The notes beneath the pieces are model-generated. The model saw nothing but the letters and a program-made list of their open reading frames with translations. It was not told the DNA's origin and did not search any database. Below are positions 1-6,049 of a stretch of 14,193 nt of DNA, piece after piece. The translations under genes were made by a program, and so were the position numbers. Within the stretch, counting starts at the first letter, position 1. Each line of letters starts with the position of its first letter. Source of the DNA: Flavobacteriales bacterium (GTDB lineage Bacteria > Bacteroidota > Bacteroidia > Flavobacteriales > UA16); the NCBI GenBank assembly GCA_030831885.1, contig JAURKF010000092.1:1-14193 (forward strand). Reading direction: 5' to 3'.

Positions 1-1
1 C

Positions 2-301
2 GAAGAAATCTTCGGTCCGGTAGTTACGATCCAGCAATTTAGTACCGAAGAACATGCTCTTCAATTAGCGAATGCAACGGAGTATGGTTTGGCTGCATCG
101 CTTTGGACTTCTGATGTTACACGTGCACACCGTTTTTCGGCGCGCATCGAAAGCGGAATCGTATGGGTGAATACATGGTTGTTGCGCGATTTACGAACTC
201 CTTTCGGGGGAGTGAAGCACTCCGGTGTCGGTCGCGAGGGCGGTTGGGAGGCACTGCGTTTCTTCACTGAACCCCAGAATGTATGCATAGAGCTTTCATA
301 A
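2..301 (+). CDS. Aldehyde dehydrogenase, C-terminal part (5' end outside window)
   Basis: This is the last 99 residues of an NAD(P)-dependent aldehyde dehydrogenase, an enzyme that oxidises an aldehyde to its carboxylic acid in the cytoplasm. The reading frame is open from base 2 to the TAA at 299-301. It begins with the family motif EEIFGPV and continues with the conserved YGLAASLWT stretch. The family C-terminus follows: GIVWVNTW, then RTPFGGVKHSGVGREGG, then the NVCIEL ending. The RDLRTPFGG...SGVGREGG...FFTEPQNVCI pattern resembles the 2-hydroxymuconic / 2-aminomuconic semialdehyde dehydrogenase branch (catechol meta-cleavage or kynurenine degradation), but that subfamily call is inference from memory. 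The catalytic Cys and Glu lie upstream of the window. A strong terminator follows at once. Confidence 0.9.
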   Translation, partial: EEIFGPVVTIQQFSTEEHALQLANATEYGLAASLWTSDVTRAHRFSARIESGIVWVNTWLLRDLRTPFGGVKHSGVGREGGWEALRFFTEPQNVCIELS

Positions 302-330
302 AAAAAGGCCTGCAACAGCAGGCCCTTTTC
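301..330. terminator. Bidirectional rho-independent terminator
   Basis: A perfect 7-bp stem GGCCTGC (307-313) / GCAGGCC (318-324) has an AACA tetraloop. An A-run lies on the left (300-306) and CTTTTC on the right. It sits just after the aldehyde dehydrogenase stop. Because it has A/T tracts on both sides, it can also end the minus-strand operon arriving from dprA and the small broken gene. Confidence 0.85.
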
Positions 331-347
331 ATATAAATTCGGAATAA

Positions 348-558
348 CTATTCCGATTTTCCTTTGTAGCCATTCATAAAGAACCAACCGATTTTACGAT
401 TGAACCAGTTTTCGAAATTGTTTAAGAAGTGAAGAATCATATCATTAATGATTTTTGCCGAAGCGTTTAGATTACTGTTAACAATTTCGAAACGTACGAC
501 TTCCTAAAAAGTTTTCCTTTTGATAATAATCATCTAAGGTATGTTCATAACCCAACAT
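348..558 (-). pseudogene. Small (69-codon) conserved-looking gene broken by a +1 frameshift
   Basis: Translation from ATG 558-556 gives MLGYEHTLDDYYQKENFL and then runs out of frame to a TAA at 480-478. The frame shifted by one base is open from 503 to the TAG at 350-348 (51 residues). It is compositionally protein-like: EVVRFEIVNSN, then FLNNFENWFNRKIGWFFMNGY, ending GKSE. The span is 211 bases, exactly 70 codons plus one extra base. Removing one base from about 505 to 481, for example one G of the GG at 504/503, gives a continuous 69-residue protein with an aromatic, basic C-terminus. The start lies 3 bases after the dprA stop and AGGA overlaps the dprA end, so it looks like the last gene of that operon. 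I do not recognise the family. It may be a true pseudogene, a sequencing or assembly error, or, less likely, programmed frameshifting, since I see no classic slippery site. The last 30 residues could also be read separately from an ATG at 440-438. Confidence 0.6.
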
Positions 559-561
559 GTG

Positions 562-1659
562 TCATCCTATGAGTCGATAGCGTTTTCCGGGAAGCAGTTT
601 GAGTCGCCCCTCAAACTCAAGCTGCAACAATTGTGAGCTTAAAGTCCCCCAATCGTGTTGAGTTTTGTTCATTAGCTCATCGAATGCTAAATCGTTTTGT
701 GAGCCCAAGGCCTCAATAATCTTTTGTGCATGTGGGTTGGGGTGCTCGGAAAAGGAAAGAGTTGATTGTTTTGCGACGGATGGCTTATCCCATTGAAGAT
801 AGTGAATGAGGTCTTCAGCTGATGTAAGAATAGCGGCGATATTATTTTTAATAAGTTGATGACACCCCTTACTGAGCGAATCGCAATATCTACCCGGTAC
901 TGCAAAAACTTCACGGCCATATGAATGTGCAATGTGCGCAGTAATCATGCTACCACCCTTCACATCAGTTTGTACTACTATAGTACAATCGGCCATACCG
1001 GCAATAATGCGATTGCGCATGGGAAACATTTCGGGAGCCATTTCACTGTTGCTCATAAACTCACTCAGAATACCCCCATTCTTTTCCATCCGGCTTGCCA
1101 GATTTTTGTGAATTTGCGGATAGATGCGTTCCAGGCCGTGAGCGACACACGCAATGGTCGGAAGTCCTCTTTCAACGGCCGACAAATGAGCCGCTGCATC
1201 GATGCCGTGCGCTAGACCACTAACAATAGTGGGCTTGTATTGAGCTAGCTCTGCAATGAGCAAATCGCAAAACTGCTTTCCATAAGGATCCGCTTTTCGA
1301 GTACCAACAACGCTAATGGCTCGTGCCGGATTCCATTCGAAGTTACCGCGGGCATAGAGCAGCAATGGACTATCATCGCAGTGTCTAAGACGCTCGGGGT
1401 AATTATTATCAGGCCAGCACGCCACTCGTATTCCTTCCCTGATGATATAGTCGCATTCTTTTTCTGCTCTGTGGAAATCTGCACGGGCAATGGCATCGGC
1501 CGTAACTCGACCGATTTCGGGAATGGAGCGTAGCATGGAGTTTTTGAGACGAAAGACAGCTTGGGCACTACCCGTGTGCTGTAAAAGAGCCTTGGCCTTT
1601 ATCGGCCCAAGGCCGCGAATTGCCGATAGTGCGATGAGATACAAAAGCTCCTCGTTCAT
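562..1659 (-). CDS. dprA: DNA-processing protein DprA/Smf
   Basis: DprA binds single-stranded DNA entering the cytoplasm during natural transformation and loads RecA on it. The 365-residue product has the usual three parts. An N-terminal helix-hairpin-helix/SAM-like region includes GLGPIKAKALL (about 17-27) and IPEIGRVTADAI (46-57). The Rossmann-like core carries SVVGTRKADPYG (117-128), SGLAHGIDAAAH (147-158), FPMRNRIIAGMADC (212-225) and KGGSMITAHIA (234-244). A C-terminal winged helix covers about 310-365. All hallmark motifs are intact. I chose ATG 1659-1657 (MNEELLYL); a TTG two codons upstream is possible but unneeded. The ribosome site is weak, with only GCAA before the ATG. It lies 70 bases after hemD and 3 bases before the small broken gene, consistent with one minus-strand operon. 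The function is secure; whether this organism is competent is not shown by the window. Confidence 0.95.
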   Translation of the reverse strand: MNEELLYLIALSAIRGLGPIKAKALLQHTGSAQAVFRLKNSMLRSIPEIGRVTADAIARADFHRAEKECDYIIREGIRVACWPDNNYPERLRHCDDSPLLLYARGNFEWNPARAISVVGTRKADPYGKQFCDLLIAELAQYKPTIVSGLAHGIDAAAHLSAVERGLPTIACVAHGLERIYPQIHKNLASRMEKNGGILSEFMSNSEMAPEMFPMRNRIIAGMADCTIVVQTDVKGGSMITAHIAHSYGREVFAVPGRYCDSLSKGCHQLIKNNIAAILTSAEDLIHYLQWDKPSVAKQSTLSFSEHPNPHAQKIIEALGSQNDLAFDELMNKTQHDWGTLSSQLLQLEFEGRLKLLPGKRYRLIG

Positions 1660-1729
1660 TTGCAATGCGAAAGCTGTTCATGGTTGAACCTCGCTTTGCA
1701 AAACTCGTAGGCATAGTATGGAATATATG

Positions 1730-2476
1730 CTATTTATTCGCTTGGATGTACTGCTCGATAGCCATGCTCATGGATGGAGCTTTGGGCGAAGGAGCCATTA
1801 CATCAATGCGCAGTTTTGCATCCTCAACCGCCTTTGCAGTTGTTTGTCCAAATGCAGCTATGCGCGTCTTGTCTTGTTTGAACAAGGGGAAGTTTTTGAA
1901 GAGCGATTCGATGTCGGAGGGCGAAAAGAACACAAGCATGTCGTACTTTACATCGGCCAAATCTGATAAATCGCTGCACACGGTGCGATACATCATGGCC
2001 TTCGAATATTGAATCTTCTCCTTCTCGAGCGTATCAGGAATGCTAGGCTTCAGAATATCGCTGCAGGGCAAAAGAAACTTTTCAGTCTTGTGCTTGCGAA
2101 TAGGCTCCATAAGTTCCTGAAACGTGCTGTGACCGAAGAAAATTTTGCGCTTGCGGAACTGAATGTACTTCTGCAGGTAGTATGCAATGGCCTCCGACAT
2201 GCAGAAATATTTCATAGTTTCAGGTATCGTGATACGCATTTCCTTGGCCAAGCGGAAATAGTGATCTACCGCATTTCTGCTGGTGAAAATAACGGCAGTA
2301 TGTTCAAGAACATCAACGCGTTGCTGGCGAAAATCTTGAGCGTCGACGCCTTCTACATGTATAAAAGGGCGATAGTCAATTTTGAGTTTATGCTTCTTAG
2401 CAAGGTCAACGTAAGGGTTCTTTTCAGCACCAGGATCCTGCTGTGTAATCAAAATAGTTTTAACCTTATCGGCCAT
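1730..2476 (-). CDS. hemD: Uroporphyrinogen-III synthase
   Basis: HemD closes and inverts ring D of hydroxymethylbilane to give uroporphyrinogen III, the branch point for haem, sirohaem and cobalamin. The 248-residue product matches the Bacteroidota form of the family: KVKTILITQQ near the start, YRPFIHVEGVDAQDFRQQRV (about 36-55), HTAVIFTSRNAVDHYF (59-74), MKYFCMSEAIAYYLQKY (86-102) and FFSPSDIESL (about 182-191). The two-domain HemD fold has little catalytic conservation, so the call rests on overall pattern. I chose ATG 2476 (MADKVKT), which matches the usual N-terminus of the family. The alternative ATG at 2530 would add 18 unconserved residues and overlap the preceding gene by 19 bases. 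The upstream gene ends 35 bases before the chosen start. DUF4271 next to hemD is a recurrent Bacteroidota arrangement. Confidence 0.88.
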   Translation of the reverse strand: MADKVKTILITQQDPGAEKNPYVDLAKKHKLKIDYRPFIHVEGVDAQDFRQQRVDVLEHTAVIFTSRNAVDHYFRLAKEMRITIPETMKYFCMSEAIAYYLQKYIQFRKRKIFFGHSTFQELMEPIRKHKTEKFLLPCSDILKPSIPDTLEKEKIQYSKAMMYRTVCSDLSDLADVKYDMLVFFSPSDIESLFKNFPLFKQDKTRIAAFGQTTAKAVEDAKLRIDVMAPSPKAPSMSMAIEQYIQANK

Positions 2477-2511
2477 GGCTGAATACTGCTGTAGTTCGGT
2501 TTGTCTTGTGC

Positions 2512-3183
2512 TCAAAATGTAGTTAGCCATTTAATGCCAAGGGCAGATGGCAAAATTTCGAGGGTGCAAATGTAGAAAAGAATATAAAAAGGTGTTACCC
2601 CTGATTCTATTGCTGTGATAACCGATCGGATGACTCGGTAAATCACAGCCAATACAATCAAAACGACAGCAGCAATGATGATTCCTTTCGCTTGAAAAAC
2701 AGGAAAGTAAGTAGTGCCTAACGTTAAGGGGAAAAGAACGAGACCGAGAAAACGATTCGTCATAAATACACTATACTCGTATTCAGACAGGCTGTAGTCG
2801 CCATCGGTGACAAAGGAAATAAAACGCAATACGATTTTCTTTAATAGATACAGGAGGAATAAGGCCGATACTAAAATGGGATAGAGAAAAAATCCGATTT
2901 TAGACCAAATAGTAGGTTGAAAGCACTTTATACCGGTATATGCGATGAGTGCTGCCAAAAAATAAAAAGAAGTATTGAATAGAAAATTGGCGCGCGGCGT
3001 ATTTGGTTCTTCACGTATCGATTGGCGCATGGTGCGAATATTCCACATGCTGTTCCATAAGCGAGCGATTCGAGCAGGATAAACTTTTCGGGTATATGCC
3101 AATGCAGCAAGCGTGAAGAGGAAGATCAGAATCATCCAGTCTTCAGATAGATTAACAGCTTGTCGAATGGTAGCTTCTGGCAT
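2512..3183 (-). CDS. DUF4271 multi-pass inner-membrane protein
   Basis: This 223-residue integral membrane protein resembles the DUF4271 family of Bacteroidota, whose function is unknown. Hydrophobic segments are visible at roughly 17-30 (MILIFLFTLAALAY), 69-84, 96-115 (FFLYPILVSALFLLYLL), 140-156 (RFLGLVLFPLTL), 167-185 (GIIIAAVVLIVLAVIYRV) and 195-212 (TPFYILFYICTLEILPSAL). That suggests about six transmembrane helices. A basic loop with RTMRQSIREE lies between the first two. ATG 3183-3181 is the start. The gene begins 8 bases after the pseudouridine synthase stop and ends 35 bases before hemD, so co-transcription is very likely. Association with hemD suggests a membrane role near tetrapyrrole metabolism, but that is inference only. 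Confidence 0.8.
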   Translation of the reverse strand: MPEATIRQAVNLSEDWMILIFLFTLAALAYTRKVYPARIARLWNSMWNIRTMRQSIREEPNTPRANFLFNTSFYFLAALIAYTGIKCFQPTIWSKIGFFLYPILVSALFLLYLLKKIVLRFISFVTDGDYSLSEYEYSVFMTNRFLGLVLFPLTLGTTYFPVFQAKGIIIAAVVLIVLAVIYRVIRSVITAIESGVTPFYILFYICTLEILPSALGIKWLTTF

Positions 3184-3191
3184 TCGTTCTA

Positions 3192-4202
3192 CTAGCGAAT
3201 CATTTTCAAAAAGCTCACTTCGTTTTCTGTGAGGTGACGGTATCGTCCCCGTGGTAAATCACGTTTGGTGAGCGACCCAAACATAACCCGATCAACTTTT
3301 TTAACTGTGTATTTGAAGTGCTCGAAAACCGCTTTGATGATGCGGTCCTTGCTTGTATTGATGCGCAATCCCACCTGACGTGGGTCGCCATTTACCAAGC
3401 TGATTTCTTCCGCTTTTACAAATCCTTCCTCCAATTTCAACCCATCGCGAATTGCATCGATGTGTTCACCTCTGATTTTTTCTATTGTTTCTACGTGATA
3501 CAATTTTGGAAACCCATTTTTGGGAGAGGTTAGTCTTCTGGCCATTTCACCATCATTGGTGAACAAGAGCAATCCCGTTGACATTCTGTCAAGTCTTCCT
3601 ACCGGATAAATACGCTCTTTGCAGGCATCATGTACAAGGTGCATTACGGTTTTTCGATCAAGCGGATCTTCGGACGTTGTGATGTAATCCTTGGGTTTGT
3701 TTAGTAATACGTACTGCATTTTTTCTGGACGAAGGCTCTTGTCGTCATACTTAACAATATCGACCCTTGGGTCAACCTTCATTCCCAACTCGGTTACCAC
3801 TTTGCCATTCACTTTCACCAACCCCAGTTCAATGAGTTTGTCGGCATCGCGTCGAGAGGCAATGCCTGCATTTGAAAGGAAACGGTTGAGGCGCATAAGC
3901 CCATCGTTGCTTTTCGGAGCCTGTTCAGGTCTGCGTTTGCCAACAAACTTCCCTTTGGCACCCCCTCGTGAGTAGGATCCGCGAGTTTTCCCTTCGCGCT
4001 CCTCTTTTAACTCCCATGGCTTGGGAGCTCGTTTTGGTTTATCTGAAGGTTTAAATTCCTGCTTGCGTTCTGGCGCATTCCGACTGGTCCCGCGCGTTCC
4101 GCGCTTCGAATCGGGTTCGCGGTTGGTCTTATCAATCGAAGGTCGATTTTTCTTTTCGACACGCACATCTTTATCGCGCTTATTTCCTGATGGTCGGGGC
4201 AT
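3192..4202 (-). CDS. rluB: RluB/RsuA-family rRNA pseudouridine synthase with long basic N-terminal tail
   Basis: This enzyme isomerises a specific uridine in ribosomal RNA to pseudouridine; the RluB/RluE/RsuA/RluF group uses a catalytic Asp. The 336-residue product begins with about 100 residues of low-complexity Lys/Arg/Glu/Pro/Ser sequence, likely disordered and RNA-binding. An S4 RNA-binding domain follows (about 103-150: LMRLNRFLSNAGIASRRDAD, then VKVNGKVV). The catalytic domain carries VLLNKPKDYITT (165-176) and the signature GRLDRMSTGLLLFTNDG (202-218), with D205 as the expected catalytic residue. The end is typical, with VMFGSLTKRDLPRGRYRHLT. The symbol is the best subfamily guess; 23S helix 89 specificity cannot be proved here. 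ATG 4202 follows yraN by 33 bases, and the stop is 8 bases before the next gene. Confidence 0.88.
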   Translation of the reverse strand: MPRPSGNKRDKDVRVEKKNRPSIDKTNREPDSKRGTRGTSRNAPERKQEFKPSDKPKRAPKPWELKEEREGKTRGSYSRGGAKGKFVGKRRPEQAPKSNDGLMRLNRFLSNAGIASRRDADKLIELGLVKVNGKVVTELGMKVDPRVDIVKYDDKSLRPEKMQYVLLNKPKDYITTSEDPLDRKTVMHLVHDACKERIYPVGRLDRMSTGLLLFTNDGEMARRLTSPKNGFPKLYHVETIEKIRGEHIDAIRDGLKLEEGFVKAEEISLVNGDPRQVGLRINTSKDRIIKAVFEHFKYTVKKVDRVMFGSLTKRDLPRGRYRHLTENEVSFLKMIR

Positions 4203-4235
4203 GGGACGTAATTATGCTGCGAAGGTACGGTGTTC

Positions 4236-4604
4236 TTAGAGAGTTGGGAAGAACGCTTGTTCCAGATGAGTGATCTCGGTGGTACCCTCGGCGTGTATGA
4301 TGGATATAATATCGAAACGAGGTTCTGCATCTATGGCATAGGTTCGCAAGTAATAGTCGGCACTGCGGCAGATTTTACGTTGTTTCGAGTAATTGACTGC
4401 TGCCCATGGTTCTCCATATTCTTTGCTGAAGCGAGTTTTAACCTCAGCAAATACAATGGTGTTTTCCTTTTGGGCAATTAGATCAATCTCAAAGCGAGCA
4501 AAATGCCACTGCCGTTTCAAGATGGTATATCCCTTTTCCGACAAGTGAGATGCCGCAATTTTTTCACCCCAGTCGCCCTTCTTTTTATTCGCTTTTTTAT
4601 CCAT
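4236..4604 (-). CDS. yraN: YraN/UPF0102 family nuclease-like protein
   Basis: This 122-residue protein of the UPF0102 (YraN) family has a restriction-endonuclease-like fold; the biological role is unsettled. It shows the expected order: KKGDWGEKIAASHLSEKGY (about 8-26), then a FEIDLIA strand (38-44), then VFAEVKTR (51-58). E39/D41/E54/K56 fit a PD-(D/E)XK-type metal site. The family usually has Gly before EIDLI; here it is Phe (F38), while the acidic residues are kept. ATG 4604 gives the normal family length. It is the first gene of the minus-strand cluster, 33 bases before the pseudouridine synthase. I could not identify a convincing promoter between here and the terminator at 4691-4718. Confidence 0.88.
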   Translation of the reverse strand: MDKKANKKKGDWGEKIAASHLSEKGYTILKRQWHFARFEIDLIAQKENTIVFAEVKTRFSKEYGEPWAAVNYSKQRKICRSADYYLRTYAIDAEPRFDIISIIHAEGTTEITHLEQAFFPTL

Positions 4605-4690
4605 CGACCGCTAAGGTGGGCGAACCGGTTCAGAATGCTTATTCCTTTGAAGAATAATAGCTCTGCAAATTACTTGTTTTCAGAGCAATA

Positions 4691-4718
4691 AAAAACCCCT
4701 GAGTGTTCAGGGGTTTTT
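4691..4718 (-). terminator. Rho-independent terminator of the coiled-coil gene
   Basis: A perfect 12-bp inverted repeat AAAAACCCCTGA (4691-4702) / TCAGGGGTTTTT (4707-4718) has a GTGT loop. It lies 20 bases beyond the stop of the minus-strand coiled-coil gene and before the yraN operon, so it separates the two transcription units. The A/T tracts make it able to act in both directions. Confidence 0.9.
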
Positions 4719-4738
4719 CAATCTTTTATATGAAAAGT

Positions 4739-5617
4739 TTATTTCAAGGTGATAGTCGAAGAGCCTATTAGGTTGCCACCTTCGTAAATATTTACTTTAT
4801 ATGTTCCTTCCTTATAGACATAGCCTTCGTTGGCGGTGAAATAAATACAAACGTCGGTATCGGTTTGCTGATATTCCACTTCACGGCTTTCACTGTACTG
4901 CACTTGAGCGCCATTTATCGTGGTGGTTCCCGATTTTTTTCCTGTGAGTACTTGCCCATCAGGGCCTACAATCGACATTTGAAGTGTGCGTTTGCCCGGC
5001 TTGGCTATTGTGTTTTTGCGAATGTTGAAACATGATTTGATTGTTTCTGTGCGTTTAGCGCGATCGGTATCGACCGATTTGCCAGAATTGCGCTCACGCA
5101 GCGCCATGTTCTGAAACTCCCCTACTGTGAGTACTGAACCTTTCGCATTCATTTCACGCGATGTGCTCAGTTCTCCTTCCAATTCACGTCCTTTTGCTTC
5201 TGCACTATTGGCTCGCTCTGATTCTTTATCGCGCTCTGCCGTTAACTGGGCATTGGCGCGGTTGAGCGAGTCGATTTGGGCAATGTAGTTTTTCATTATG
5301 CCACGCAAGGTCTCTGCCTCGGCCTTAAGCTTTTTGATGTCGTAATCCTTGTTTTTAACTCTTTTCAGTAATGCCGCCAATTCGTTTTCTTGCTCATCGA
5401 TTTTAGCCTGCATATCAGAATTGGTAACGGATAGGGTGTCATACTGCATTTTCATGCTCTCGAGCTCAACGGCCAAATCCTGACGTTCGGTATCAAGGTT
5501 GGCGTATTCCTGGGAGATATATACAATCTCCTTTTCCTTTTTATTGAGGTTGTAGGCCATAATTCCTACTGCACCTAGCAGCACGGCTATAATGGCAATG
5601 TAAACTTTGTTACTCAT
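4739..5617 (-). CDS. Membrane-anchored coiled-coil protein, unknown function
   Basis: I do not recognise a named family with confidence. The 292-residue product starts with a short basic N-terminus and one hydrophobic segment (about 5-22: VYIAIIAVLLGAVGIMAY), read as an uncleaved membrane anchor. A long Glu/Lys/Leu-rich heptad region at about 25-165 is very likely coiled coil, for example AELESMKMQYDTL-type repeats and LKRVKNKDYDIKKLKAE. The C-terminal third (about 195-292) is predicted beta-rich, with KRTLQMSIVGPDGQVLTGKK and a final YKVNIYEGGNLIGSSTITLK, likely a periplasmic beta-sandwich. Proteins of this plan are common in Bacteroidota and are often poorly annotated. I chose ATG 5617 (MSNKVYI), preceded by a purine-rich GAAAGAAAC. 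The 24-residue extension to 5689 is Cys/Arg-rich and would spoil the anchor. A strong terminator follows. Confidence 0.8.
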   Translation of the reverse strand: MSNKVYIAIIAVLLGAVGIMAYNLNKKEKEIVYISQEYANLDTERQDLAVELESMKMQYDTLSVTNSDMQAKIDEQENELAALLKRVKNKDYDIKKLKAEAETLRGIMKNYIAQIDSLNRANAQLTAERDKESERANSAEAKGRELEGELSTSREMNAKGSVLTVGEFQNMALRERNSGKSVDTDRAKRTETIKSCFNIRKNTIAKPGKRTLQMSIVGPDGQVLTGKKSGTTTINGAQVQYSESREVEYQQTDTDVCIYFTANEGYVYKEGTYKVNIYEGGNLIGSSTITLK

Positions 5618-5759
5618 GTTTCTTTCGATTTTAATAGTTTTCCTTGTACAGGCTAAACTACTCTTTCGGGGGCACCTGCAGCCTCCCAAAATTTTGATTT
5701 TTCAAAAGTGTATTGTGTACTTGGGTTAATGGCTGATTGGGGAGTTTCTTTTTTCAAGG

Positions 5760-5790
5760 TTGCCATTTCTTACGAAACACTCTATATTTG
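5760..5790 (+). promoter_or_regulatory. Bacteroidota-type promoter of tRNA-Cys
   Basis: A -33 TTG (5760-5762) is followed after 20 bases by TATATTTG (5783-5790), a full match to the Bacteroidota sigma-ABfr -7 consensus TAnnTTTG. Transcription would start near 5797, about 34 bases before the tRNA. This is the best promoter match in the window. Confidence 0.8.
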
Positions 5791-5830
5791 CGCCCCGTTT
5801 AGTTTAGCAACTATAGGGATTAATTTATAA

Positions 5831-5901
5831 GGTCCTGTGGCCGAGAGGCTAGGCTCAGGTCTGCAAAACCTGCTACAGCGGTTCGAATCCGCTCGGGACC
5901 T
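5831..5901 (+). tRNA. tRNA-Cys (anticodon GCA)
   Basis: The cloverleaf can be folded by eye. The acceptor stem is GGTCCTG (5831-5837) / CGGGACC (5894-5900), with one T-G wobble. The D stem is GCC/GGC. The anticodon stem CAGGT/ACCTG holds the loop CTGCAAA, whose centre GCA reads Cys codons UGC/UGU. The variable loop is CTAC, and the T arm is AGCGG-TTCGAAT-CCGCT. The length is 71 bases with discriminator T73, as expected for tRNA-Cys. The CCA end is not encoded (TCTC follows), so it must be added by a CCA-adding enzyme. It has its own promoter and terminator and so forms a single-gene unit. Confidence 0.97.
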
Positions 5902-5911
5902 CTCCATTTTG

Positions 5912-5938
5912 AAAAAGGCTGCTTCGGTGGCCTTTTTT
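5912..5938 (+). terminator. Rho-independent terminator of tRNA-Cys
   Basis: The stem AAAAAGGCTGC (5912-5922) / GTGGCCTTTTT (5927-5937) encloses a TTCG tetraloop. Pairing is full apart from two G-T wobbles near the loop, and a T-run follows. It starts 10 bases after the tRNA end. Confidence 0.9.
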
Positions 5939-6049
5939 ATTTGGTGACTGCTTTATGAATCCACGCAAATGCAACTTTTTTCTATTTAGGATGTGGGATT
6001 TAACTGATTTGTTGCCAATATTGCAGCTCATTATTTAAAACCAAATCTC

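Noticed and set aside
478..511. Programmed ribosomal frameshifting in the small gene after dprA
   Set aside because: The shift needed is +1, and the TTT TTA GGA region does not match known +1 or -1 slippery sites; re-pairing of the tRNA would be poor. A mutation or sequence error is simpler.
1665..2482. Plus-strand open frames opposite hemD
   Set aside because: They are antisense to a well supported gene, have no recognisable motifs and lack protein-like composition.
2477..2530. Longer HemD start at ATG 2530
   Set aside because: It adds 18 residues not typical of the family and overlaps the DUF4271 gene; MADKVKT at 2476 fits the family N-terminus.
4622..4631. Perfect 10-bp palindrome GAACCGGTTC upstream of yraN as a possible operator
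   Set aside because: Ten-base palindromes are expected about a dozen times by chance in 14 kb, and there is no second copy or nearby regulator.
5618..5759. Promoter for the coiled-coil gene on the minus strand
   Set aside because: The nearest match is CACTTTTG with one mismatch and no TTG at the right distance, too weak to list.
5939..6049. Promoter for the T9SS thioredoxin gene
   Set aside because: No TAnnTTTG box with a properly spaced TTG could be found; only partial matches such as TATTTAGG are present.
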